Of a DNA stretch of 52,531 nucleotides, positions 7,876 to 16,388 are shown in pieces; position 1 is the stretch's first letter, and the number at the start of each line of letters is the position of its first letter. The DNA is taken from positions 1 to 52,531 of the forward strand of contig JBCCUP010000030.1 of the NCBI GenBank assembly GCA_039196715.1, in the 5' to 3' direction. This stretch comes from Pseudomonadota bacterium (GTDB taxonomy: Bacteria > Pseudomonadota > Gammaproteobacteria > CALCKW01). Made by a program: the position numbers and the translations under genes. The notes under the pieces are model-generated. The model had not been told where the DNA came from, ran no database searches, and was given only the letters and a program-made list of their open reading frames with translations.

Positions 7876-9042
7876 TCAGTCGCGGCGCAAGCGGTCGTCG
7901 ACCGCAATTGGCGTGGGATAGCGGGCGACGATCCAGTAGCTCGACACCAGAAAGCTCAGCACGGTCGCGGCCTGCACCAGGCCCGCGGCGCGTTCGCTCA
8001 GGAAGCCGGTGGCAGTGCCCACCAGGGCGATCAGCAACGTGAACTCGCTGATCTGCCCCATGCGTACACCGATTTCTCGGGCCACATTGGCCTTCTCCTG
8101 CTCGCGCCGCAGCAGTAGCGTGAACACCCAGGGTTTGAGCACCAGCAACCCGCCGGCGAGCACCACGGCGGGCAGCCAGACGTCGGCAACGAGGTCGAGG
8201 TTGAACCCGGCGCCGAGGGCGAAGAAAAACATGATCAGGAAGAAGTCACGCAGCGGCTTGAGGCTCTCGGCGATGTAGCGGGCAATCGGGTTGGCTGCGA
8301 GGGTGATGCCGGCGACAAAGGCGCCGATCTCGTGTGACAGGCCGAGTGCGCCGGCGAGCTCGGCCATGCCGAGGCACCACCCGATGGCGAGCAGGAACAC
8401 GTACTCCTGGATCTGGTCGAATTTGGCGATCAGGCGATGCAGGGCGTAGCGCGAGAGAAACCAGGCGGCGCCGAGCAGGGTCGGTAGCAGGATCGCGAGT
8501 TTGGCCACGGCCAACGCCGGGTCACCCGGCTGGCTGAGGCCCTGCAACAGCAACAGAATCGCGATCGCGATGAGGTCCTGCAGCAGCAGGATGCTGACGA
8601 TGATTTCGCCCATGCGTTGGTGGTGCAGGGCGCTTGTCGGCAACAGTTTCAAGCCGATGATCGTGCTTGAAAACATGCACGCGGCGGCGATCAGCAGGCT
8701 GTCGGTCAGGCCGAAGCCGAAGGCCCAGGCCACGCCGTACCCGAACGCGGCAAAGCCGAAGCAGGAGAGGCAGGTGACGACGACGGCCTCGCGGAACAGC
8801 TTGCCGAGGTCGGCGGGTTCGAGGTTCAGCCCGAGCAGGAACAGCAGGAAGATGATACCGACGTTGGCGATGTCGGCGACCAGGGAAGGGTCCGGCACCA
8901 GGTTGACGCCTGCGGGTCCGAGCAGCAAGCCCAGTGCGATGTAAGCGATCAAGAGCGCCTGGCGAGCATAAAGTGCCGCGGTGGCGAAAACGGCCGCACC
9001 AGAGAAGATCAGGAAGAACAGGAAGATGATGGAGTCGTGCAC
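7876..9042 (-). CDS. KefB/CPA2-family cation:proton antiporter
   Basis: About 388 aa from GTG 9042 (an earlier in-frame start at 9189 lacks the hydrophobic character of the family N-terminus). It is almost wholly membrane-embedded, with about 12 hydrophobic segments. It begins HDSIIFLFFLIFSG, has the GLLLGP motif near residue 35, and GIIFLLFLLGLNLEP as in the CPA2 exchanger domain. LSHEIGAFVAGITLA and FFFALGAGFNLD are further signature blocks. There is no C-terminal RCK/TrkA-N domain, so it lacks the nucleotide-gated module of KefB/KefC. Its likely role is monovalent cation/H+ exchange at the inner membrane. The ion is not predictable from sequence. Confidence 0.85.
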   Translation of the reverse strand: MHDSIIFLFFLIFSGAAVFATAALYARQALLIAYIALGLLLGPAGVNLVPDPSLVADIANVGIIFLLFLLGLNLEPADLGKLFREAVVVTCLSCFGFAAFGYGVAWAFGFGLTDSLLIAAACMFSSTIIGLKLLPTSALHHQRMGEIIVSILLLQDLIAIAILLLLQGLSQPGDPALAVAKLAILLPTLLGAAWFLSRYALHRLIAKFDQIQEYVFLLAIGWCLGMAELAGALGLSHEIGAFVAGITLAANPIARYIAESLKPLRDFFLIMFFFALGAGFNLDLVADVWLPAVVLAGGLLVLKPWVFTLLLRREQEKANVAREIGVRMGQISEFTLLIALVGTATGFLSERAAGLVQAATVLSFLVSSYWIVARYPTPIAVDDRLRRD

Positions 9043-9209
9043 GGCGCTGTCATGCGGGGTGTTCTCCCACAGTGTAGGCCCATGCCGTTGCCGGTGGTCG
9101 TCGTGATCGGCGCACCGTGCCTTCGGTCGAGAAGGCAGCGTGGTAAACTGTGCGGCTGGCGCGCGCGAACGCCACACCGCGCGGCCCAACCCGACAGACA
9201 GCGTGACTC

Positions 9210-9635
9210 ATGGATCAGTACATCGAATTCGTCTCGAACCACCCCTACATGTTCCTGGCCCTGGCCGCGACCATCGGCATGATTGTCTACGTCGAGTACG
9301 AGCGCCTGACCAGCGGCGGCAAGGCGGTCAGCCCGATTGCGCTCACCCGCCTGCAGAACGACGGCGCGCTGGTCATCGACGTCCGCGACGACAACGCGTT
9401 CAAGTCGGGCCACCTGATCGACTCCAAGCACATTCCGATGGCCCAGTTGGAAAAGCGCGTGGGCGAAATCGAGCGACGCAAGGACGACCCGGTGGTCCTG
9501 ATCTGTGAGAACGGCATGCGGGCGCAGCGTGCGTGCAAGACCCTCAAGAAACACGGCTTCTCGACCCTTCACCACCTCGCCGGTGGCATCAACGCGTGGC
9601 AGAAAGCCAACTTGCCGACGGCCAGCAAGGCCTGA
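9210..9635 (+). CDS. Membrane-anchored rhodanese-like protein (YibN type)
   Basis: A 141-aa protein with one N-terminal membrane helix (MFLALAATIGMIVYV, residues 13-27) and a cytosolic rhodanese domain. The motif VIDVRDDNAFKSGHL is the CH2A-type segment, and CENGMRAQRA is the active-site loop with Cys near residue 100. The order rhodanese-secB-gpsA is the yibN-secB-gpsA arrangement seen widely in Gammaproteobacteria (grxC is missing here). The sulfurtransferase substrate is unknown. The conserved context suggests a role linked to membrane or envelope protein handling. Confidence 0.88.
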   Translation: MDQYIEFVSNHPYMFLALAATIGMIVYVEYERLTSGGKAVSPIALTRLQNDGALVIDVRDDNAFKSGHLIDSKHIPMAQLEKRVGEIERRKDDPVVLICENGMRAQRACKTLKKHGFSTLHHLAGGINAWQKANLPTASKA

Positions 9636-9697
9636 GGTCGCGCCGCGCCGCAACCGTGACGGCGCGCATCCCCCAATCAACCGACGAGTAAATCCCG

Positions 9698-10162
9698 ATG
9701 GCCGAAGAGACCCCGGCGCCCAGCTTTCGAATCCACAAGGTGTACGTGAAGGACATCAGCTTCGAGTCACCTCGTGCCCCCGCCCTGTTCGTCGAAAATG
9801 CCGGTTGGCAGCCGAAGGTGCAGGTCCAGCTCAATTCCGAATCCTCGCCGGTCAAGGACAAGCTCTACGAGAGCGTGCTCACCTTGACGGTGACCGTGCT
9901 ACAGAACGACGAGACCGCCTACCTGGTCGAGACCAAGTACGCGGGCTTGTTCGAGCTCGGCGGCTTCCCAGACCCGCAGCTCGCGCAGATGCTGGGCGCC
10001 TACTGCCCCAATGTCCTGTTTCCGTTCGCGCGTCAGCTCATCTGCGACACCGTTGTCGCTGGCGGATTCCCGCAGTTGCTGCTTGAACCGGTGAACTTTG
10101 ACGCGCTGTTCCAGCAGCAGCAGGCCAAGAGCCAGGCCAGCGCCGACCCGACGCTGCAGTAG
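9698..10162 (+). CDS. secB: Protein-export chaperone SecB
   Basis: A 154-aa acidic protein of full family length. Family features are FRIHKVYVKDISFESPRAP, the central ETAYLVETKYAGLFEL and CPNVLFPFARQLICDTV, then GGFPQLLLEPVNFDALF before a Gln-rich tail. SecB tetramers hold preproteins unfolded and deliver them to SecA. It lies between the rhodanese gene and gpsA with short spacers and reads with them, as in many relatives. Confidence 0.97.
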   Translation: MAEETPAPSFRIHKVYVKDISFESPRAPALFVENAGWQPKVQVQLNSESSPVKDKLYESVLTLTVTVLQNDETAYLVETKYAGLFELGGFPDPQLAQMLGAYCPNVLFPFARQLICDTVVAGGFPQLLLEPVNFDALFQQQQAKSQASADPTLQ

Positions 10163-10170
10163 TCGCCGCC

Positions 10171-11169
10171 GTGACGGCGACTCGGCTCACGGTGCTCGGC
10201 GCCGGGTCCTGGGGCACGGCCCTGGCCCTGCAAGCGGTCCGGGCCGGTCACCACGTCACCCTCTGGGGTCGATCGCCGGAACAGCTCGCTGCGCTGCAAG
10301 AGCAGCGAGAGAACGCGCGGTACCTGCCGGGCATTGCACTGCCTGACGCCCTGGTCATCGAGACCGACCTCAGCCGCGCGTTGCGCGCCTGTGAGGGCGC
10401 CTTGATTGCCACGCCCAGCCACGCCTTCGGCACCACACTGGAGGCCGTCGCCGCGGTGGCGGCGCCGCCGCTGTTGTGGGCGACCAAGGGCTTTGAACCC
10501 GGCACCGGTCGCCTGCTGCACGAACAGATCGAGCAGCGGCTTGGCCACGCCCATCCGGCGGCCCTTGTCACCGGGCCGTCCTTCGCCCGTGAGGTGGCCA
10601 CAGCGCTGCCGACCGCGGTCACGGTGGCGGCGCGCGACCATGCGACGGCGACGCGTTTCGCCGACTGGCTGCACGCCGGCGCGTTCCGCGTGTACCTGTC
10701 CAACGACCTGATCGGAGCCCAGGTGGGCGGTGCCCTCAAGAATGTTCTCGCGATCGCCGCGGGGATCAGCGATGGCCTCCGGTACGGTGCGAATGCGCGC
10801 GCCGCGCTGATCACGCGGGGCCTGGCCGAGCTGAGTCGCATCGGCGTCGCGCTCGGTGGCAAGGCCGAGACCCTCGCCGGCTTGACCGGGCTTGGCGACC
10901 TGCTGCTCACGGCCACGGACGACCAATCGCGCAACCGCCGATACGGTTTGGCGCTCGCGGCCGGTCAGGGGGCAGGCGAAGCCCAGCGGGCCATCGGGCA
11001 GGTGGTCGAAGGCCATGGCACGGCGCTCGAAGCGCACCGGCTGGCGCAGTCGCTTGGCGTTGACGCGCCGATCGTCGAACAGGTGCACGCCGTGTTGTAC
11101 GACGGCCGTCAGCCCGAGGCGGCCGTTCGCGCCCTGTTGGCACGCAGCGCAACGGCGGAGACGCGCTGA
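10171..11169 (+). CDS. gpsA: Glycerol-3-phosphate dehydrogenase [NAD(P)+]
   Basis: A 332-aa protein from GTG 10171, eight bases after secB. The N-terminal Rossmann motif is LTVLGAGSWGTALAL. LWATKGFEPGTGRLL and GPSFAREVA are family blocks, and GGALKNVLAIAAGISDGL carries the catalytic Lys. TGLGDLLLTATDDQSRNRR is the conserved C-terminal domain motif. It makes sn-glycerol-3-phosphate from dihydroxyacetone phosphate for phospholipid synthesis in the cytosol. Confidence 0.97.
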   Translation: MTATRLTVLGAGSWGTALALQAVRAGHHVTLWGRSPEQLAALQEQRENARYLPGIALPDALVIETDLSRALRACEGALIATPSHAFGTTLEAVAAVAAPPLLWATKGFEPGTGRLLHEQIEQRLGHAHPAALVTGPSFAREVATALPTAVTVAARDHATATRFADWLHAGAFRVYLSNDLIGAQVGGALKNVLAIAAGISDGLRYGANARAALITRGLAELSRIGVALGGKAETLAGLTGLGDLLLTATDDQSRNRRYGLALAAGQGAGEAQRAIGQVVEGHGTALEAHRLAQSLGVDAPIVEQVHAVLYDGRQPEAAVRALLARSATAETR

Positions 11170-11176
11170 GGGCCGG

Positions 11177-11719
11177 TCAGCGGGTCTCCGATGACCCGTT
11201 GTCGTCCGTGTCGAGCTGCCCGGACACCTTGCCGATCACCTGGGGCACCAGGCGCTCGCTGAAACCGGCGACAAAGGACCAGAAGATCAGTTTGGCGTTC
11301 TCGTGGTTGCTGATCGGGTAGCTGGTGCTCATCCAGTCGTAGAAGTCGGCGGTGTTGTTGATGGCTTGGTAGCTGTATTGGGGAAACAGCGAGCCCTCGA
11401 GCATGCCGCCCATGAACATGAACATGAACACCAGCGAGAACACCCCACCGTTGATCGGAATCAGGGTGATCGAGAGCCAGGACCGCGTCAGGGCGCGCAT
11501 CTCGAGCTCGCCCATCTTGGGCAGGCGCTGCTGGATGCTCACGAAACCGCCGAGCAACCCGCACATGAAGACGAGGACGGAAAGGACAGGAGGCGCCTCC
11601 TCGCTCAGTGTCATCAGCACGTAGGCCAATGTCCCGATCAGCGCCAGACTGCCGCCGGTGAAGCAGACAAGCTTGCGGGTGATCAACTGCATATAGGCCT
11701 GGCGATCGGCGTCGCTCAT
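11177..11719 (-). CDS. Hypothetical inner-membrane protein
   Basis: A 180-aa protein with four hydrophobic segments: LVCFTGGSLALIGTLAYVLM (about 18-37), VLSVLVFMCGLLGGFVSI, SLVFMFMFMGGMLEG, and a weaker one near LIFWSFVAGFSERLVPQVI. The charged, Asp-rich C-terminus is probably cytosolic. GFSERLVPQ recalls small membrane proteins whose role is unknown. It converges on gpsA with a seven-base gap and is followed by trmL on the same strand. Confidence 0.7.
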   Translation of the reverse strand: MSDADRQAYMQLITRKLVCFTGGSLALIGTLAYVLMTLSEEAPPVLSVLVFMCGLLGGFVSIQQRLPKMGELEMRALTRSWLSITLIPINGGVFSLVFMFMFMGGMLEGSLFPQYSYQAINNTADFYDWMSTSYPISNHENAKLIFWSFVAGFSERLVPQVIGKVSGQLDTDDNGSSETR

Positions 11720-11814
11720 GTGTGTTCTCCGTGGACCGGGGGGCTCAAGGGCTTTTCACAGCAATCGGTTGACCAGGTCACCGTGCGGCGGGGATCGGTG
11801 ACACCGTGAACCTG

Positions 11815-12279
11815 TCAGGCGCTGCCCGGAAAACCCTGCTGTCGCCAACTTTCGTAGGTTGCGACGGCGGCCGCGTTGGCGAGGTTCAAGCTGCGGCCCG
11901 CCCGGCACATCGGCAAGCACAGGTGCCGGTCCGTCGGGATGGCGTCCAGCACCGCCCGCGGCAGGCCACGGGATTCCGGTCCGAACAGCAGCGCGTCGTC
12001 GCGGGCGTAGTCCGCGTCGGTGTAACGGCGTGTCACCTTGCTGCTGAATGCCCAGACACGGGTCTGCGGCTGTGCACTGCGGTAGTCGGCGAACGATTCG
12101 AAGACCGCGACCGTCGCCCATTCGCGGTAGTCCAGGCCAGCCCGTCGAAGCCGTTTCTCGTCCATGTGGAAGCCCAGTGGCTCGATCAGGCAGAGGCGGT
12201 ACCCGGTGTTGGCTGCCAGGCGGATCAGGTTGCCGGTGTTCTGGGGTATTTCGGGTTCGAAGAGGACGATATCGGGCAC
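11815..12279 (-). CDS. trmL: tRNA (cytidine(34)-2'-O)-methyltransferase TrmL
   Basis: SPOUT-class methyltransferase. I take GTG 12279, giving 154 aa that begin VPDIVLFEPEIPQNTGNLIR, close to the family's usual size. A longer frame to 12351 would add an atypical 24-residue extension. The conserved blocks EIPQNTGNLIRLAANTG, LLFGPESRGLP and SLNLANAAAVATYE form the SAM-binding knot. It methylates the wobble base of certain leucine tRNAs. It is divergent from the pilus operon. Confidence 0.93.
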   Translation of the reverse strand: MPDIVLFEPEIPQNTGNLIRLAANTGYRLCLIEPLGFHMDEKRLRRAGLDYREWATVAVFESFADYRSAQPQTRVWAFSSKVTRRYTDADYARDDALLFGPESRGLPRAVLDAIPTDRHLCLPMCRAGRSLNLANAAAVATYESWRQQGFPGSA

Positions 12280-12409
12280 GACGGGGCGGTCGAAGGCGGC
12301 AAGGCTTGCCGGGGCGGCGACGATTCTCCGGACTCGGCCCGATTTTGGCAATGCATTGGCAGTTGACTACGTTCCGCCAAACACCTGGCGGTTGAAGAGA
12401 CGGTGACCC

Positions 12410-14131
12410 ATGGCTACATCCTCCCCCGACCTCGCCCACGCGCCGTTCTCGGCGTCCCTTGAGCCGGCCTTTTTCTTTTCCGGTGCCGCTCGGGGCGACG
12501 TCTTGCAGACCCTGTACGCCGCGGTTGACGGTGGTGATCCTGTTTGCCTCGTCACGGGCGGGCAAGGCAGTGGCAAGAGTGCGCTGGTGTCGGAACTCGA
12601 ATCCCGACTCGAGCACGTCGCCGACGTGCTCTATCTGCCTCAACCCCAGCTCCCGGCGATGGATCTCTACCGCGCCTTGGCGGAGCAATGCGGCCTGCGG
12701 AGCGGCGCGCTCGACAGCGACAAGGCGGTCGAACAGGCGGTCGAGCAGTGTTTGCAAGCGCGTCGCATGCAAGGCCGTCGCACCGTGCTGGTGGTCGAGG
12801 AAGCGCAAGCGGCCGCGTCGGCGACGCTGCGCAGCCTGCACCGCATGTGCCACAGCGGCGGAGCGGACCCGTGGTTGCAATTGCTGGTGTTCGCCGACAG
12901 CGAGGCAGAGCAGACGGCGCAGTTGCCGCGGTTGTTGACGCCGGTCTCTCACCACGTGGCGTTGGCGGCGCCGACGCCGGAAGACGTGGAGGCGTATTGC
13001 AACGAACACCTGCAACGGGCCGGCCGCGGCGCGATTGACGCGCCCGTCGCACGGTCGATTCACGCGCTGTCGAAAGGCTCGTTTCGGCGGATCAATGTCC
13101 TGGCTGCCGCGGCGCTCGAACACGCGGATCAGGCCGGTTCGGTGACGCTTGCCGAGGCGCATGTGGACGCTGCGGCCCGGCAGTTCGGCCTGGTGCCGTC
13201 CACGGGTGTGGTGTCGGCCGTGCGCGCCCGATTGCGCCGGGTGCCGCGCCTGCGCCGGCCAAGTCTGCCCGCGGTCGGGGCGGTGCCACGTTTGCTGCGC
13301 CTCGCCGCAGTGGGCGTCGCGGCGAGCGCGGCCATCACGGCCGTTGTCCTGTCCGTGATGCTCGATCAGTCGACGGACGCCGCGCCGCGTGCTGGTGTCG
13401 ATGTCGAGCCCGCCGTGGCTGAGGTCGGAGCGGCGCGCGAGATTGAGCGGCGTGCGGTCGTCGAGGACGACGCACCGCTGGCATTGACCGACCCTGTGTC
13501 GCCTGTACCGTCAGCGCCGGCCGTCGCCTCGGCGGAGCCGTCGGCACTGCCCGGCGTGCCACGTCAATCACCGTCGCTGGGTGATCCGCGCATCGCTGCG
13601 CTCGGTAGAGCCATTGGCCGCTTGGCCACGCGCGTCTCGGATGTGGGTGACGGCGCCTTCGCACTGCGCACCGACGCGGGTTTCAACGGTGACTTCTCCC
13701 TGGTCAGGCGCGTCAACGACGCCGCGTTGCGCCTTGGCTCTGCACCGATGTCGAACACGGCACGCGCAGCGGGCGACCCGGTGACACTCGACAACCCCGC
13801 TCAGTCGCTGGACATGTGGTTCGGCCAGTCGGGTGATTGGCTGGCGGCCAGCGCGGCCGACCGCTACAGCATCCAGTTGTTGCTGGTGTCGCGTGACTCC
13901 GACAAGCTCGCGGATTTCATGGCGACCTTGCCACCGACACTCGACCGCCAGACGATCCGCGCGTTTCCCACCCAGCGCGACGGACGTGCGCTGACCCTGG
14001 TGGTGTTTGGCGACTACGCCTCGGCGGACGCGGCGCGTGACGCCATTGCGGCCTTGCCGCGGAGCCTGCGCCGCTTGCAGCCCTTCGTGCGCAGTGTCGG
14101 CAGTCTGCGTGGTGTCGTCGCCTCCGCCTGA
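12410..14131 (+). CDS. AAA ATPase fused to a SPOR domain (MshM/ExeA-like)
   Basis: A 573-aa protein. The N-terminal ExeA/GspA-type ATPase has Walker A GGQGSGKSALV (about 45-55) and Walker B RTVLVVEEAQAA. A membrane helix near residue 310 (AASAAITAVVLSVML) leads into a disordered Ala/Pro-rich periplasmic linker. The C-terminal domain (about 470-560; YSIQLLLVSRDSDKLADFM, then RALTLVVFGDYASADAARDA) is a SPOR domain that binds septal-type peptidoglycan. It opens the pilus/secretion operon. The ATPase-plus-peptidoglycan-binder design suits insertion of the secretin through the cell wall, as ExeA does for ExeD. Confidence 0.8.
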   Translation: MATSSPDLAHAPFSASLEPAFFFSGAARGDVLQTLYAAVDGGDPVCLVTGGQGSGKSALVSELESRLEHVADVLYLPQPQLPAMDLYRALAEQCGLRSGALDSDKAVEQAVEQCLQARRMQGRRTVLVVEEAQAAASATLRSLHRMCHSGGADPWLQLLVFADSEAEQTAQLPRLLTPVSHHVALAAPTPEDVEAYCNEHLQRAGRGAIDAPVARSIHALSKGSFRRINVLAAAALEHADQAGSVTLAEAHVDAAARQFGLVPSTGVVSAVRARLRRVPRLRRPSLPAVGAVPRLLRLAAVGVAASAAITAVVLSVMLDQSTDAAPRAGVDVEPAVAEVGAAREIERRAVVEDDAPLALTDPVSPVPSAPAVASAEPSALPGVPRQSPSLGDPRIAALGRAIGRLATRVSDVGDGAFALRTDAGFNGDFSLVRRVNDAALRLGSAPMSNTARAAGDPVTLDNPAQSLDMWFGQSGDWLAASAADRYSIQLLLVSRDSDKLADFMATLPPTLDRQTIRAFPTQRDGRALTLVVFGDYASADAARDAIAALPRSLRRLQPFVRSVGSLRGVVASA

Positions 14132-14268
14132 TGTGGCCCCACGTTGCGCGCGCAGCGTCTGTTGTGCGTCGCTGACGTATCGCCGCTGAGACGCCTGTGG
14201 CAGGCGTGAGCCGATTTGTGCAACTGTGGGAGTGGACGCCCACGCGGTGATCGCGCTTCACTGCCGGC

Positions 14269-15822
14269 ATGGCAGCGTGGCAATACAACACAACGGCTTG
14301 CATTTCGGGACTCCTCCTGTGGGTGTCGCTGTCGGCGTGTGCCAACACGCGTGACCCGGAGCCCCCGTTCTCAGCCGACTGGCGCAACCCGGTGCTGCCC
14401 GCGCTGGTGCAGCCGGACCGCTACCCCGTTCCAGCCCCGGCGTCGACTGAGGCTGACACCCTCGTTGATACCGCCGTGCTGGCGGAGGACATAGCGCTAA
14501 ACCGTTTCGATCTGGTGGCCGAGGGTGTGCCCTGTGGCGCCGTGTTTAACGAGTTGGCCGAACATGCGTCGGTGTCGCTCGCCGTGCACGTGCCGTTGAA
14601 GGCTGCTGTCTGGATGCGTGCGCAACAGCGGCCGCTGGACGAGCTGCTCGAATCGCTGGCGAGTCAATGCGGTTGCCGTACCGAGTTGCACGCGAACCGG
14701 CTCGACATCCTGCCCGATCGGGCTTTCCTCAGGCACTATCGCGTCGACTACCTCAACGCCACTCGGAGCTTCGAGACGGCGTACACGGTGGACCTGCATG
14801 TCGGCACCCCGAGTCGAGAGGCGGTTGCCAGTCGGGCGAGCTCGGCGTCTTCGCTGCAGACGGCGGTGAGCTCGCAGCCGTGGGACGCCGTTGTCGACGG
14901 CATCACGGCGCTTGTCGATGCGGCGGGTGACGCGGAGTCGCGGGTGGTCAACGTGAACCGTGAGGCCGGCTTGGTCAGCGTGTTGGCGCGTCAGTCTCAC
15001 CACACGGATGTAAAACGCTACCTCGACCACATTGTCTCGCGCATGCAGCGCCAGGTGCTCATCGAAGCCAGTGTGATCGAGATCGCCCTCGATGAACGCC
15101 ATGCCCTCGGGGTTGACTGGCAGCAGCTCGCACAACCTGACGGGTGGAGCTGGGTTCAGCACCTGGGCAGTCGCATCGAGGTCGGCGCAGAAAGCGGTGG
15201 TGCGGTGTTGCAATTCAACTCAACCGACACCCGCCACAGCGTGGCTGCGGCCGTGAAAGTGCTGCAGCAGTTCGGTGACGTGCGCGTGGTGTCGACACCG
15301 AGGCTGATCGCGCTGAACAACCAGCCGAGCGTGCTCAAGGTGGTCAACAACACGGTGTATTTTTCACTGGATGTCGACCGCGAAGTGAACGGCGAAACCG
15401 GCTTGGAACGGCAGTCCGTACGTTCGACCATCCACACGGTACCGGTCGGTCTGATGATGCACGTGACCCCGCAGATCGACTCGGGCGGTGTGGTGTCGCT
15501 GAATGTGCGACCCAGTGTGTCCAGGATCATCCGCTATGCCCGTGACCCCAACCCGACGCTCGCCGCGGTTGGAGTGCGAAACGACATTCCGGAAATACAA
15601 GTGCGTGAAATTGACACCAGCTTGCGCGTGCGTTCGGGCCAGACGGTGGCACTCGGTGGACTGCGTCAGCTGACCGATGGCAGCCACCGCGGTGCCGTGC
15701 CCGGACTCGAACGCCTGCCCCTGGTCGGGCGGCTCTTTACCGCGCGCGACAGTGCACGGCACCAGGTTGAGCTGCTGATCCTGCTGACGCCCCATGTGCT
15801 GCCGCTGGAGGACGTTGTATGA
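14269..15822 (+). CDS. mshL: Secretin, MshL-like outer-membrane lipoprotein
   Basis: A 517-aa protein. The N-terminal signal ends in a lipobox (WVSLSAC, Cys near residue 24). A short periplasmic domain (FDLVAEGVPCGAVFNELAEH) follows, then N-domain-like regions. The C-terminal secretin domain (about 250-510) includes VLIEASVIEIALDERHALG, VVSTPRLIALNNQPSVLKV and the ending VPGLERLPLVGRLF...VELLILLTPHVL. It should form the outer-membrane gate for a type IV pilus or pseudopilus. A 137-base gap separates it from the ATPase gene. Its stop overlaps the next start by four bases. Confidence 0.9.
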   Translation: MAAWQYNTTACISGLLLWVSLSACANTRDPEPPFSADWRNPVLPALVQPDRYPVPAPASTEADTLVDTAVLAEDIALNRFDLVAEGVPCGAVFNELAEHASVSLAVHVPLKAAVWMRAQQRPLDELLESLASQCGCRTELHANRLDILPDRAFLRHYRVDYLNATRSFETAYTVDLHVGTPSREAVASRASSASSLQTAVSSQPWDAVVDGITALVDAAGDAESRVVNVNREAGLVSVLARQSHHTDVKRYLDHIVSRMQRQVLIEASVIEIALDERHALGVDWQQLAQPDGWSWVQHLGSRIEVGAESGGAVLQFNSTDTRHSVAAAVKVLQQFGDVRVVSTPRLIALNNQPSVLKVVNNTVYFSLDVDREVNGETGLERQSVRSTIHTVPVGLMMHVTPQIDSGGVVSLNVRPSVSRIIRYARDPNPTLAAVGVRNDIPEIQVREIDTSLRVRSGQTVALGGLRQLTDGSHRGAVPGLERLPLVGRLFTARDSARHQVELLILLTPHVLPLEDVV

Positions 15823-16388
15823 CCCGCGCTGCCCTCAAACCTGCAATCCCGGTGGGGTGGGTTCGCCCGGGTGTGGTCGTCGCGTTGTTGATAGCCGTTT
15901 GCGTGGCGTCTGGTGTGGGTGTGCTGCGCGTCGCCCCCACACCGGTGCGAGACCGAGCTGAGCTGGAGCAGCGCCTTCGCGCTGCGTTGGTGTTGCAACG
16001 CGAGGCTGCCGCTTTGCTGTCGACGCCCATGGCCGCAGCGTCACTTGTCACGGCGGTTCAACTGCCACGCTTGCCCGCCGTCGAACCGCGCCGGCCGCAG
16101 CCTGCAGCGGCACCCAAGCCGACACCAATGCCACGCGTGCGCGTCTCGGTGCGTGCACTGAGTCCATCAGCGTCGGCCCTCGACCGTGTCCGTGTGCGGT
16201 GGGCGCGCGGCGATCGCGAGGCCGCGATCACCCTGGCTCGGGGTGCGGCTCTGCACCTTCAGGACGATGGCCTGGCGCGCGCGGTGGTCGCCATGTCCCG
16301 GCGCGCCGGTGTGCCCGTGCCCGTTTCGAGTGCGTTGGTGGCGAAACCGGTGGCGGGTGCGACGGCACCCACTGCGGCGTTGCCGTGA
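15819..16388 (+). CDS. Bitopic membrane protein of the pilus operon (MshN position)
   Basis: A 189-aa protein whose ATG overlaps the secretin stop. There is one membrane helix at about residues 15-31 (VVVALLIAVCVASGVGVL). The periplasmic part is Ala/Pro/Arg-rich, with a charged helix REAAITLARGAALHLQDDG that may be a single TPR-like repeat. In MSHA loci a TPR-bearing MshN lies between the secretin and the GspE ATPase, which matches this position, but sequence support is weak. It may couple secretin to inner-membrane parts. Confidence 0.55.
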   Translation: MTRAALKPAIPVGWVRPGVVVALLIAVCVASGVGVLRVAPTPVRDRAELEQRLRAALVLQREAAALLSTPMAAASLVTAVQLPRLPAVEPRRPQPAAAPKPTPMPRVRVSVRALSPSASALDRVRVRWARGDREAAITLARGAALHLQDDGLARAVVAMSRRAGVPVPVSSALVAKPVAGATAPTAALP